Below, in pieces: positions 1 to 9,240 of a stretch of DNA of 64,000 nt. The notes beneath the pieces were generated by a model that was given only the letters and a program-made list of their open reading frames with translations, was not told the DNA's origin and did no database searches. The stretch's first letter is position 1; every line of letters starts with the position of its first letter. The position numbers were made by a program, and so were the translations under genes. Location: assembly GCA_030632885.1 (NCBI GenBank), contig DAOVTW010000014.1, forward strand, positions 1 to 64,000. The letters are read 5' to 3'. Origin of the DNA: JAIOSM01 sp023143455 (GTDB taxonomy: Bacteria > Desulfobacterota > Desulfobacteria > Desulfobacterales > Desulfobacteraceae).

Positions 1-52
1 TGTGTGAATATTGGAGTGCGTAGCAACTGCAATATTCATAGAAATCGATGCT

Positions 53-141
53 CCATTGAGTTGTTAGTACCGCCTTCGGCGGTGCAAACAACTCAATGGT
101 CTACAGCTCGGGCGTTAATACCGCCGAAGGCGGTATTAACG
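53..141. repeat. Pair of REP/BIME-like palindromic units
   Basis: Two adjacent hairpins are visible. The first has arms CCATTGAGTTGTT (53-65) and its complement (87-99) around the inner stem ACCGCC-TTC-GGCGGT. The second is a perfect 13-bp stem, 113-125 with 129-141, around loop GAA. The GC-rich cores of the two hairpins are reverse complements of each other, as in a BIME (two REP units in opposite orientation). The GC-rich core stands out from AT-rich surroundings. The second hairpin lies inside the reading frame of the small minus-strand gene ending at 93 and seems to have replaced its original C-terminus. An intergenic transcription-attenuating hairpin is an alternative. Confidence 0.6.
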
Positions 142-341
142 AATATTGACATGATTGTACAGCACCCTTTTGAAGGTAAAATCGGATTGCGATAAACATA
201 TAGAATTTTTTTGGAACTAACATACCTGAATTTTTGCACAAGTCCAATCTGGCCAACAGACAAACCAGATTCGGGTTCTTTGACTGTGTCTAAAACTGTG
301 TCAATCTTCTGTTTCATTATGTCATCAATTTTGTTCGCCAT
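93..341 (-). CDS. Small MIP18/DUF59-like protein, C-terminus replaced by repeat
   Basis: The 82-aa reading frame starts at ATG 341 with a clear ribosome site (AAAGGAG, about 7 nt upstream). Residues 1-65 resemble the small iron-sulfur-assembly-type domain of the MIP18/DUF59 group (VLDTVKEPESGLSVGQIGLV, then a KGCCTI segment). This is recalled family similarity, not a search result. The last ~15 residues are encoded by the palindromic repeat at 113-141 and do not look like family sequence, so the gene is probably truncated. It overlaps the end of the upstream 51-codon frame, suggesting translational coupling. Function unknown; it may be a pseudogene. Confidence 0.4.
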   Translation of the reverse strand: MANKIDDIMKQKIDTVLDTVKEPESGLSVGQIGLVQKFRYVSSKKILYVYRNPILPSKGCCTIMSIFVNTAFGGINARAVDH

Positions 342-480
342 TACAAAGCTCCTTTAAAGATTGAATGGCAATAGCTACCTTTTCAGCCTGAACAAAAATA
401 TACTCATCAGGAAAAACACAAGGCACCATTGAAGCCAATAATTTTTTTAAATCTGTTTCACCTGTCATTGGATATTCCAT
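325..480 (-). CDS. Hypothetical 51-aa protein upstream of the DUF59-like gene
   Basis: A short minus-strand frame begins at ATG 480 (MEYPMTGETDLKKLLASM...) and ends at TGA 325-327, overlapping the start of the next gene by 17 nt. The N-terminus (TDLKKLLASM, then YIFVQAEK) resembles the beginning of small ACT-like proteins found in similar bacteria, but the rest of such a domain is missing, so it could be a remnant. No strong ribosome site was seen. The overlap with the following start codon is the best argument that it is translated. Confidence 0.3.
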   Translation of the reverse strand: MEYPMTGETDLKKLLASMVPCVFPDEYIFVQAEKVAIAIQSLKELCNGEQN

Positions 481-529
481 GTTTGACAACTACGGCTAAT
501 TTTTTTATACATTGATAGGTACTTGACTA

Positions 530-3500
530 TTAGTAGTCTTTTTTATTTTCAACTGCAATGATTATATCATCATTAATATTAGAAGTTCTTTTTAATATTA
601 TTTCCAAATAATCACTGCCAATTTTTTGCCTTAAATTCTCTATGTTTTGAATTAATTCGTTATATGACTCTTTGTTTATCTTGCCTGGTAATACAAGTTT
701 TCTTAATGTATATTTTGGCAATGTTTTGTATTTCTTTATGTCTTTTAGCAAAGTGTCAATAAACGATATCAGTATTTGATTCAATTCATCTTTCTTTTGT
801 TTTAGCAAAGATTTTAAACTGTTTGTTGCTTTTTTTTCCAATGCAATTTCAGAGCTTCCAGATTTATACTGGGGTTTATATCCTTTAATTTTTTCATAAG
901 CCTTCCAGAATTGTTTACTCAATGGGAGCCTGTTTTCATCATAAGAACATTTTACCAAATCAAATAATTCCTGGAATATTTTTTCTGAAATTTTAATTTT
1001 ACCAGTTTCATATTTTGCAATTACGGAAAAAAGAGCCATCCCTTTTTTTCTTAAAACAATTGTATTGTTTTCTTTAAATTTTTTTGCTGTTTTAGTTCGG
1101 TTTGGAAATTCTTTAATCCTTTCTAAAACTTCGGGGTGTTCTTCTTGTATTTTGTTAAACTCATTTCTCACAACAGTTACTATATTCAAATCATCATCTT
1201 CATCAGGATTTGAGTTTATCTTTTTAAATAAACCACTTGCTGTTGGTTCTTCGTCAGGATCAAATATTTTTGAATCTTCGCCCAGTGCATTATGAATTAA
1301 AAACATTTTCTGTTCTGCAATTTCTCGTATTTTTATATGACCCGCACCTTGCTCTGTAGGGAAGAGATTATAAATATGAAGCTCATCAAATACTTTTGTG
1401 CCAATACGATTGATACGCCCCACACGCTGGATTACTCTTGTTGGGTTCCATGGTATATCGTAATTTATTATCAATCCTGCCCTGTTTAAGTTAACTCCTT
1501 CTGAAAGTTTATCACTTGTGACCAAAACATCATAATCAGTGTTTTGATCCTTGTATTGTGCATTAAAATTAGAATCTAATTCAACTGCAAACTTTTTTGT
1601 TATGGTGCCATCACAAAATAAAACTCTACCAAGCAACTCTTTCTGGAAATACTCTTTTAAATGGCGCACTGTATCAGCATACTCAGAAAATACAATAATT
1701 TTTCTTTTTGGATTTTCTCCTTTGCTTAAAACTTCTTTTACTATTTTTAATACTTTATTGCGCTTGGGGTCATTATTAACCAGATTTAGTGTTGTAATCT
1801 CATTTTGAATTTGCTCAAACAGAGCAATATCATTATCTATATCCTGTAAAAATTTATCTTTAAACTTAAATTTGTCAATTTTATAAATTTTTGTATGCTT
1901 TGGAGTGGTTTTTCCTTTGGCATTTTTTTTAAATTCTTCCAATGCCTCTTCAATAGCTTCCAATGTAAAATCAACTGCTTCATCATCATCGTTGTAGATA
2001 GAATCTATAACTTTACGGTCTAAAATATATTTTCCTGAACTTTCAATAAATGATTTAACCATTTTATGTGTTCGTAAAAACCGTTTTATGCTTTTATCAA
2101 ATGCACCAAAAGAACTTTCAAATCGTTTTACCAACAATCTACGCATGAAATCGAATAAATTGCGCTGTTGCAGGAAAGCTCTGTTTGTTTCTTCATCTTT
2201 TTTGCTTTTGGGCTTAGCTTCATATTCAAACGGTCTATAGATAGAGCCTTTAAACAACCCGTCTTCACTGAAATAATCCTGAATTATTCTATCATAAAAT
2301 TCTGATTGTTCTTTTGATAATTTATAAAATAATTCTTTCGGGTCTTTCACTTGTGAAAGGGTTTGTATCTCTTTTTTATATTCAAAATCACTTTTCAAGT
2401 CTAATCGGTTTCGCCTGATAATTACAGGTGTAATAACATTTTTTATATCATTTGCCATTAAAGCAACATTGTCTTTTACAAGAGCAATGTCTACAGGTGG
2501 TTTCTCACCAAACATTTTAGTATAGAGTTTCTCAGCTTTTATTCTTTTTTCCTGATTTGAAGAATTGTAATTTTTTAGAATAAAAGAAAGATTTCTAAAT
2601 CTATAGTTATATGAATTAAATCTGCCTTCTAAATCAGGCTCAATGGTAATGGCCGATTGTCCGGGAACAATAAATAATTTAAGAAGTGAAAAGATATCCG
2701 CAGGGGAATTGTTAAAAGGCGTTGCTGTTAGTAAAATCACTTGCTTCCCTCTACAAATATCTGTCAACGCTTCATAAGCAGAAGTGTCTTGATTCCGAAA
2801 TTTATGCACCTCATCTACAATCACTACTTCATATTCCAAATTATTTTTACTAATTGATTCGGCTACAGCTTCAAGGTTACCGGAACTATCAATATCCCAA
2901 TTATATAATTTAAATTTATTCCAATATTCCCACCAACCTGAATTTTCTTTTTTATCTCCTATTAATCCAGGCGGGCAAAGGATTAAACCTCTTTTTCCTA
3001 ACTGGTTTGCTATGAGTGATGCAATGACCGATTTACCCAGACCAACCACATCGGCAATAATAACACCATTATAGGTTGAAATAATATTCAATGCCTGATT
3101 TACAGCATCTATCTGATAGGTATATTTTTCAAAGCCGTTATCTTCAAGAAGACGCTCTAAATATGAATTGATTTTTTTATTTTCAAGCAGGTTAATATAA
3201 GTCTTTAAGATATAAGCATAAGCTTCAAAAGGAGTTATTAAAGAAGATTGTGTTTTGTTTTTTAAAAATTGGACAATTACCTGCTTGCCGTTGGGGGCTT
3301 CTGTTATTGGTATGGCAGATTGCCAAAGTTCGTCAAAATAATCTTCTGCTGTTTCAAAACCATAATCTCTAATTTCAACATTGAACTCTTCCTGTTTGCG
3401 TAAACCTGCTTTGGTAAGGTTACTGCTCCCTGTTATGAATTGACCTTTTGTATTAAATAAGTCTTGAAATTGGCTGTCCAACGTAAATATATAAACCTTT

Positions 3501-3904
3501 GCATGATTAGGATTAAGCGTTTTTTTAATTATCAGCCGCCCATCTTCTAAAAGCTTAATGAAAAATTCTATTTGATTATAAAACTCTTCATTATCCATTT
3601 CCGCATTGTTTAGAGCATAACCAAGGGATTTAATAAATTGTGAGAAGTGCTCTTCCCTGCTTAAATTATCATCTTCATTCTCGACCTCAATAACACCTGA
3701 CAGATATTTATCAACTTGCAGCCCAACCAATATTCTTAAAACTATATTCTCGTTTTTTTGTAGACTTTTATAGATTTCCTGCCAACCGGAAAAATAAAAG
3801 AAACCCACAAGAAATTTTAATTCTTTACTTGCCTTTATCAGCTTTTGCAAACGTTCCTTTAAGGTTATACTTTCTTGTGAATTAGTTATAAAATTATTAT
3901 TCAT
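530..3904 (-). CDS. PLD-nuclease/SNF2-like DEXH helicase of defence operon
   Basis: The 1124-aa protein combines a phospholipase-D-type nuclease half-site (H134-x-K136 in NHAKVYIF, and GSSN at 159-162) with a superfamily 2 helicase. Helicase motifs are Walker A GLGKS (288-292), DEVH (364-367), LTATP (392-396) and motif VI QRVGRINRIG (826-835). PLD-helicase fusions of this kind act as the DNA-translocating or cleaving arm of restriction-like and DISARM-like defences. It is the last gene of a three-gene minus-strand operon, starting 2 bp after the BRO gene stop. The DNA is notably AT-rich, consistent with horizontal transfer. Assignment to a restriction module is inferred from context. A single PLD half-site would need dimerisation for catalysis. 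Confidence 0.85.
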   Translation of the reverse strand: MNNNFITNSQESITLKERLQKLIKASKELKFLVGFFYFSGWQEIYKSLQKNENIVLRILVGLQVDKYLSGVIEVENEDDNLSREEHFSQFIKSLGYALNNAEMDNEEFYNQIEFFIKLLEDGRLIIKKTLNPNHAKVYIFTLDSQFQDLFNTKGQFITGSSNLTKAGLRKQEEFNVEIRDYGFETAEDYFDELWQSAIPITEAPNGKQVIVQFLKNKTQSSLITPFEAYAYILKTYINLLENKKINSYLERLLEDNGFEKYTYQIDAVNQALNIISTYNGVIIADVVGLGKSVIASLIANQLGKRGLILCPPGLIGDKKENSGWWEYWNKFKLYNWDIDSSGNLEAVAESISKNNLEYEVVIVDEVHKFRNQDTSAYEALTDICRGKQVILLTATPFNNSPADIFSLLKLFIVPGQSAITIEPDLEGRFNSYNYRFRNLSFILKNYNSSNQEKRIKAEKLYTKMFGEKPPVDIALVKDNVALMANDIKNVITPVIIRRNRLDLKSDFEYKKEIQTLSQVKDPKELFYKLSKEQSEFYDRIIQDYFSEDGLFKGSIYRPFEYEAKPKSKKDEETNRAFLQQRNLFDFMRRLLVKRFESSFGAFDKSIKRFLRTHKMVKSFIESSGKYILDRKVIDSIYNDDDEAVDFTLEAIEEALEEFKKNAKGKTTPKHTKIYKIDKFKFKDKFLQDIDNDIALFEQIQNEITTLNLVNNDPKRNKVLKIVKEVLSKGENPKRKIIVFSEYADTVRHLKEYFQKELLGRVLFCDGTITKKFAVELDSNFNAQYKDQNTDYDVLVTSDKLSEGVNLNRAGLIINYDIPWNPTRVIQRVGRINRIGTKVFDELHIYNLFPTEQGAGHIKIREIAEQKMFLIHNALGEDSKIFDPDEEPTASGLFKKINSNPDEDDDLNIVTVVRNEFNKIQEEHPEVLERIKEFPNRTKTAKKFKENNTIVLRKKGMALFSVIAKYETGKIKISEKIFQELFDLVKCSYDENRLPLSKQFWKAYEKIKGYKPQYKSGSSEIALEKKATNSLKSLLKQKKDELNQILISFIDTLLKDIKKYKTLPKYTLRKLVLPGKINKESYNELIQNIENLRQKIGSDYLEIILKRTSNINDDIIIAVENKKDY

Positions 3905-3906
3905 CT

Positions 3907-4749
3907 TTATCTCTTTTTTTGTTTTTTCTCCAACTTCTTCTGTGCTTCAGGCTCAGCTAAATAGTTCTCAGAAGATGACACATTTTTCCCGGATTCTATC
4001 TCTAATTTTTTTCGGGCATCACCAGCAATTTTTCCGCCTCTGTTAGCCGCATCCTTATTTTCATCAAATCCTTGTGAATCTTTGTTGCGGGTAATTTCAG
4101 TTGTAGCAGCTTCTCCAAGCATTGAAAATATCAATTCTAAATCTGTATAATGATCCCGTAGATTTTCTCTTTTTAGACCTTTAAATTTTTTATATTCAGA
4201 TGGTGTCATTCCAAATGTGGCTTTGGATATTTCAGCAGTTAAAATAGCATAATCTATTTGTTCTTTAATACCACGGTCTTGCCATTCATCAGTAAGTTCC
4301 TCCCTGATGGCAATGCCGCGCATGCGCTTTTCAATCCAATCATCAGAATACCCTTTGGCTTTATATAGCGCCCGGGTACGTTTTGTAGCAAGCTCAGGAT
4401 CTTCAATTTCCTGAATACGTTCATATCCCACTTTTGCCAACCATCGCTTAAACGGCTCTGCCTTGGGTGAAGGAATGGATTGGATAAGCCTGAATATTCC
4501 TTCTGTATTTGCACAATCTGTTTTATACTTTTTCCCATCGCTCGCTTCTAATTTCAGTCCGTGACAATTTGTCACGACCTTACTTCCTTCTGTTTTTAAT
4601 CTTTGTTTTAATTTCCTCCAATATGCTCCTGCATCACGGCTATCAGTTAATACTGCACAAACATCTATTACAGAAAACCACCATTCATCATTATAAATAA
4701 TTTTTCTAATCTCTTTTTTTTTAAAAACGGCTATTTTTGATTTATCCAT
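3907..4749 (-). CDS. BRO-N domain (phage antirepressor-like) protein
   Basis: The 280-aa product has an N-terminal BRO-N domain (residues ~10-110; WFSVIDVCAVLTDSRDAGAYW, then DTEGI-like and IPSPKAEPF segments). A conserved C-terminal half follows (YKKFKGLKRENLRDHYTDLE and GGKIAGDARKKLE segments), typical of the widespread bacterial BRO/antirepressor family. The start at 4749 is preferred because ATGGATAA overlaps the methylase stop; upstream GTG 4770 and ATG 4758 are alternatives. It is co-translated with the methylase and precedes the helicase by 2 bp. Its role is unknown. Transcriptional control of the cassette, a DNA-binding accessory or an anti-phage trigger are all possible. Confidence 0.85.
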   Translation of the reverse strand: MDKSKIAVFKKKEIRKIIYNDEWWFSVIDVCAVLTDSRDAGAYWRKLKQRLKTEGSKVVTNCHGLKLEASDGKKYKTDCANTEGIFRLIQSIPSPKAEPFKRWLAKVGYERIQEIEDPELATKRTRALYKAKGYSDDWIEKRMRGIAIREELTDEWQDRGIKEQIDYAILTAEISKATFGMTPSEYKKFKGLKRENLRDHYTDLELIFSMLGEAATTEITRNKDSQGFDENKDAANRGGKIAGDARKKLEIESGKNVSSSENYLAEPEAQKKLEKKQKKR

Positions 4750-7700
4750 AATTTTCATATTCCTCTGCACTCATTTCAAATTCAGACTCTATTATTTTAA
4801 CTTCGTCATAAGTTAAATTGTATAATTTATAAACCATTAAATCTATTTGATTTTCTTCTGAAGTTGTATCTTCACCTGTTTCTTTTTTGGTTATGATTTT
4901 ATTTACTAAAATTTCAAAGGGTTTGATATCTGTTACCTTTTTTATTGGAATACTTAATAATGGCTCTTTATCTATTTGGTAATTATCACCTTGCATTTTC
5001 CCTTTATATTTTAACCAAAAAGCACATAACTTTGAATTTAATAATCCTGTAAGAATCTTTTGATTTAACCGATTTGTTTTTATTACATAAAATGTTGCTG
5101 ACACATAACAATTAAAATCTGTATATGTAAACACAGGTTCTCTTGAACACTTTCTTTGAACAATAATTTTTTCACCAATAAAAAATTGTCCATCTCTTGC
5201 TCTGTGCAACCCATATGGTTTATTATCTGAAGTAATAACGTTTTTAAATTTATCTAAATGATTTTTTATATTTGGGTATGGTAATACTTCTTCCAAATTT
5301 TTAAATTTAGAAGAAGTATAAATTAACCATTCTGTATTCTGGGAGTTAGCATAATATCTCTGAAAGTTTTTTGTTGAAAAATACGGCCTAATTAATTTTT
5401 TTTCTTTTTCAGTCAAACCTAAAGAGAGTAACTCCTCGTTTGATAATGCAAAGATTCCATCTCCGATATTGAAATTATTATCCAGAATTGGCATCATTTT
5501 TTTGTTCACATATTCATGGTGTGAATGAATACCATTTGCTACTTCTTTTTCGTTAAAGGAAAAATTAGATTGGCTTTGTATTTTATTCAAAATAGAACCT
5601 ATCTCATTTTTTAAAAAATGAATAGGTTTATCTATCATTGCATCTCGGTTAATCACTGTTCCAAAATATTCAAATTTTGTGCTCTCTACTTTTTTTAAAA
5701 AAAGTTCCAACTCTGATCGCAAAATGTTTTTATCTAAAATTTTTGAGTATTTAGTTAAATATTCTTTTTTTTCTTTTGTTTTTTGTAAAAACATTACCAT
5801 TGTTTGAATACCTGCACTTTCAAAAATTTTAAAATCTCCAAAATCAATAAACTCCTTGATGTTCGTTTCTTTTAAAACTTTATTTCTGAATTTTGATGCC
5901 CCCGCATTTGTTATCCAATTGTTTGTTGCAATAAAAGATAATATTCCTTTATTTTTTCTTAAAATATCAATTCCTTTACAGCCAAAAAGATACCAGATAT
6001 CCATCTTCCCTTGATAGCATTCTTTGTCTTTATTTCCATCAAATGCTGATTTATCAGTGTATTCCTTAATATACGGTGGATTCCCAATCACAATATCAAA
6101 CCCATCTTTTTGTGAAAATACTTCTGCAAAATAGATATCCCATAAAAAGAAATCTTTCGGTTTTTGTCCTTGTGTATAGGCAATTAAATCTTTCTCTACC
6201 TGTTCGATATCAAAGCCAAGTTTCCTTGTTAATTTTTGTTTTTCTTTGATAATATATTCTTTTCTTTGTTCCTTTTTAGGAATTTGTTTTGCTTTGTTTT
6301 CAATTGCTTTTAAGTGCGGTATGTGTTGGTTTATCTTTTCTTGAAAAATTTTTAAAATAATTTCTTCAATTTTGTTGCGAAGTTGTTTTTTGTTTTCATT
6401 ATCTGCTTCATTTTGATATTCGTTTTTCAATTCTTCAAAATCTTTGATAAGTGGCTTATAGGGATCGTCTATATCAAACAAAGAATTTTCAGTTGGTTTT
6501 TCTGTTGTGTTAAAATCAATTCCGGCAAAAGTTGAAATAAGACTATTGCCCTGCATAAGTTTAAAATCAAGATTTGGTAAAGGCTCAATTCCATAATTGT
6601 TTTCAGGTTCATCAATATTAATTTTTTCATCAACAAGTAAAGAGATAAAAAAACGGAGTTTGGCAATTTCCACTGCAATTTGCTGAATATCCACGCCATA
6701 GATACATTTTTCGATCAGGTAAAGTTTACGTCCATAATCTGCGTTTTTTCCCTTAAATTGTCTGTTAATTTGTTCAATAAATTTTCGTTGTAAAACAGGA
6801 TCACTTATTGATTTTTTAATTCCGTTTATTTGAGACTCTTCCCAAAATGTATTATCAGGATCAAGTTTACCAAGAATAAAAACAAGTTTATTTAGAATAG
6901 CCATGGGAAAAGCGCCAGAACCAACTGCAGGGTCAACAACTCTTAAATCATTTATTAAAATGATTATTTTATGTGTTGTTTCTTGATCAAAAGGGTTTTC
7001 CAAACTATTTGCAGAGATAAGCGATGTAAGTTTGTTGTCTAAACCTGTAATATTACTACTTAGACTTGTTGTAAAATATTGTTTCAAGCTTTCCGATGTC
7101 ATATAATTGACAATTTCACGGGGAGTGTAAAAACTTCCGGTAGCTTTTCTGGCTGTGGTGGATGTTTCAGGATTATAACTTGCAAGCAGGTTTTCAAAAA
7201 CACTTCCAAGCAGTTCCGGGTCAAGTGCAACTTCAATATCATCAGGCTCATTTTCATCAATCGTAAAGTTGTAACTTTTAAGCAAATTGATTAGACCTTG
7301 CACTTTACAAATTTTATTTTTTTTGCCAAAAAAACTACTTAAATCAACTTGTTGAGTGTCTGAAAAAAACAGGGAATTTGGTATTATCGGCTGCTGTTTC
7401 TTTGTTGCCGTAAATCCATCAATATATTTTCGGTCATCTTTCTTTTTTGTCTTATAATCCAGACACTCAAATAAACCACCATTTAAAAATGGAATTTTGC
7501 TGAACAATGTTTTAAGTGATTTATTGTCTTGAAATAAATCATGATAACGAAATACATTAGGATTTCCAAAATCCGGGTTGTAACCTTTATGCCCTCTTAT
7601 TTCACTTAAGAATCTTCTTTCATTCTGTTTGGTGTTTAATGTGGCAAAAAACATATTTTGCAATATGGCTCTGTAGTAAGTTGGCTTTTCAGGGGAGAAA

Positions 7701-8431
7701 TCTTTTAATATATTATTTATATTGTCTGCATCAAAAAGTTCATCTGGTATGAGATTGCGAACTTTCATAAACCATATAAACATTAGCCTTGTAATGAGCC
7801 GAATAATTGCAACTTCCCGTCCGTTTGGTTCTTGTTCTGCATCATCAGGAAATTTTACATTATCTATTGCCCAGAAATACCAGTATTGCAGTTTTTCATA
7901 GAATTGTTTTGTAATGGGTTCAACACTAAAGGCTTCTTGAATGCTGTCTAAATCATTAAAATCAGTTTTCGAAATTTGGCTGATAAAAGTCTTATTAGTT
8001 AATTCCTTACTAACAAAATATGTATATCTCTTAAAATCTGTAAACTCTCTTTTTGCCCCAAGAAAGTTAGCCCGAATTAAACTAAAACGAAAATTACCAT
8101 TATCATCATAAAAAATAAAAAATGCAGCGTCCTTATTCTCTTCTTTCAGGATTTTCTTGGCAATTTCAAATTGTCTTTTTTTTCCTGTTTTATTTGTAAG
8201 TTTTGCTAACGTTTTTGCAGTAATAACGAGTAAGTCATCAGAATTTAATAGATCGGCTTTACCAATTTTGACAATACTTTTATAATTATCAGCTATATTT
8301 TCATTGTCTTCAAACAGATACGCATAATCTTCTTCATCAGTTTTGAATGAATTAATTCTTTGTCTGAAAAATTGTTCCAGTTTATCAACTGAAAAATCCG
8401 TAATTAAATAGTTTAAAATATCTTTTATCAT
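4742..8431 (-). CDS. Eco57I/TaqI-type N6-adenine DNA methyltransferase, type IIG-like
   Basis: The 1229-aa protein carries the adenine methylase signature: TGSFYTP (431-437), SAM-binding DPAVGSGAF (500-508) and catalytic NPPY (784-787). A ~190-residue N-terminal region is followed by a helical connector. A long C-terminal part (~850-1229) resembles the target-recognition region of TaqI/Eco57I-type enzymes. No clear PD-(D/E)xK triad could be picked out in the N-terminus, so cleavage may depend on the PLD domain of the helicase encoded downstream. First gene of the operon; its stop overlaps the BRO start by 8 nt. BREX PglX-like function is an alternative, but no other BREX genes are present. 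Confidence 0.88.
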   Translation of the reverse strand: MIKDILNYLITDFSVDKLEQFFRQRINSFKTDEEDYAYLFEDNENIADNYKSIVKIGKADLLNSDDLLVITAKTLAKLTNKTGKKRQFEIAKKILKEENKDAAFFIFYDDNGNFRFSLIRANFLGAKREFTDFKRYTYFVSKELTNKTFISQISKTDFNDLDSIQEAFSVEPITKQFYEKLQYWYFWAIDNVKFPDDAEQEPNGREVAIIRLITRLMFIWFMKVRNLIPDELFDADNINNILKDFSPEKPTYYRAILQNMFFATLNTKQNERRFLSEIRGHKGYNPDFGNPNVFRYHDLFQDNKSLKTLFSKIPFLNGGLFECLDYKTKKKDDRKYIDGFTATKKQQPIIPNSLFFSDTQQVDLSSFFGKKNKICKVQGLINLLKSYNFTIDENEPDDIEVALDPELLGSVFENLLASYNPETSTTARKATGSFYTPREIVNYMTSESLKQYFTTSLSSNITGLDNKLTSLISANSLENPFDQETTHKIIILINDLRVVDPAVGSGAFPMAILNKLVFILGKLDPDNTFWEESQINGIKKSISDPVLQRKFIEQINRQFKGKNADYGRKLYLIEKCIYGVDIQQIAVEIAKLRFFISLLVDEKINIDEPENNYGIEPLPNLDFKLMQGNSLISTFAGIDFNTTEKPTENSLFDIDDPYKPLIKDFEELKNEYQNEADNENKKQLRNKIEEIILKIFQEKINQHIPHLKAIENKAKQIPKKEQRKEYIIKEKQKLTRKLGFDIEQVEKDLIAYTQGQKPKDFFLWDIYFAEVFSQKDGFDIVIGNPPYIKEYTDKSAFDGNKDKECYQGKMDIWYLFGCKGIDILRKNKGILSFIATNNWITNAGASKFRNKVLKETNIKEFIDFGDFKIFESAGIQTMVMFLQKTKEKKEYLTKYSKILDKNILRSELELFLKKVESTKFEYFGTVINRDAMIDKPIHFLKNEIGSILNKIQSQSNFSFNEKEVANGIHSHHEYVNKKMMPILDNNFNIGDGIFALSNEELLSLGLTEKEKKLIRPYFSTKNFQRYYANSQNTEWLIYTSSKFKNLEEVLPYPNIKNHLDKFKNVITSDNKPYGLHRARDGQFFIGEKIIVQRKCSREPVFTYTDFNCYVSATFYVIKTNRLNQKILTGLLNSKLCAFWLKYKGKMQGDNYQIDKEPLLSIPIKKVTDIKPFEILVNKIITKKETGEDTTSEENQIDLMVYKLYNLTYDEVKIIESEFEMSAEEYENYG

Positions 8432-8593
8432 AAATTATTGCCAATTTCCCAAAACACTACTTTTTTAAATATATTTTAAATCAAACATTTATTTTTTATT
8501 AATTTAAGTTCTTTCCTTATTTATAGTTAGTATAAAATAGGCAAATATTTATAACTTACATTTTCGTATTTTACCAATAATATGTCCTTTTTA

Positions 8594-8611
8594 AACATAG
8601 CACGCTATGTT
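8594..8611. promoter_or_regulatory. Perfect palindrome, candidate operator of the defence operon
   Basis: AACATAGC-AC-GCTATGTT is a perfect inverted repeat with 8-bp arms, 163 bp upstream of the methylase start. Palindromes in this position often bind dimeric controllers of restriction-modification genes. No controller gene is adjacent except the BRO-domain protein, so the binder is unknown. Confidence 0.4.
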
Positions 8612-8968
8612 CTACCATCAAGTTATTACACCGATATACATACTATTCAGCTCTACATCTTATCTTCCACAGCTAAAAAAATCATTCTGTAAATTTGTAT
8701 CAAAGAAGATAGCGGTTGTAAATAGAACTCAGGTTAAATTTTATACATTAATACCTCTCAAAATAATTAATGACTGTTCTAAGTAAAAGTACATATTTGA
8801 CAATAAAACCTGATTATTTCAACATGTTAAAATATTGAGAGCTCGAATTTTCGCTTTTTGGACTGATAGTCCGTTGTACAAAGTGTGATAATCATGATTA
8901 GTTGAGTAGAGATTCGAACGGGCTTTTTGTAGTGCATCTTTATATGTTTTGTTAAGACTCTTGGTGAA

Positions 8969-9029
8969 GCCAGGCAAAAATTGGCAATTGTTTGAGACCA
9001 AAGGTCGAGTTTTGCCAATTTTGGCTGGC
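8969..9029. repeat. Long imperfect hairpin
   Basis: GCCAGGCAAAAATTGGCAA (8969-8987) pairs with TTGCCAATTTTGGCTGGC (9012-9029) with one bulge or mismatch. Inside the loop, GACC (8996-8999) pairs with GGTC (9003-9006). It could be a mobile palindromic repeat or a folded RNA. There is no T-run at either end that would make it a classical terminator. Confidence 0.45.
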
Positions 9030-9240
9030 AAACTTAGAGTTTATCAAAATTTATAAACTAAACGAAAAAAGTCTGTTTGAATCTCGGTCTGATTACATTG
9101 ATCAATTTGGTAAATCATTACTCTAAATTTTAAATTATGATCTGTCTCATATTTGACAATAGAATATTTAATCTATATTTTAGAGCTAAAGTTTATAAAA
9201 ATGATATTTTTTTAATTGATAAAATTAATTTGGATAATAA

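Larger units (their letters stand above)
8432..9240. other. Non-coding stretch upstream of defence operon and NUDIX gene
   Basis: About 800 bp of AT-rich DNA without a convincing gene. The overlapping short minus-strand frames near 8819-9031 have no recognisable product. It holds a perfect 18-bp palindrome at 8594-8611 and a long imperfect hairpin at 8969-9029, listed separately. Promoters for the methylase (leftward) and the NUDIX gene (rightward) should lie here, but no strong -35/-10 pair was picked out. Confidence 0.6.

Noticed and set aside
4254..4538. 94-codon frame within the BRO gene region
   Set aside because: Same-strand alternative frame inside a conserved gene with no ribosome site.
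530..8431. Calling the defence operon DISARM or BREX
   Set aside because: DUF1998, PglZ, BrxL and similar partner genes are absent; only methylase, BRO-N and PLD-helicase are present.
8819..9031. Overlapping 63-70-codon minus-strand frames
   Set aside because: No ribosome site and no recognisable sequence; they cross the long hairpin at 8969-9029 and look like chance frames.
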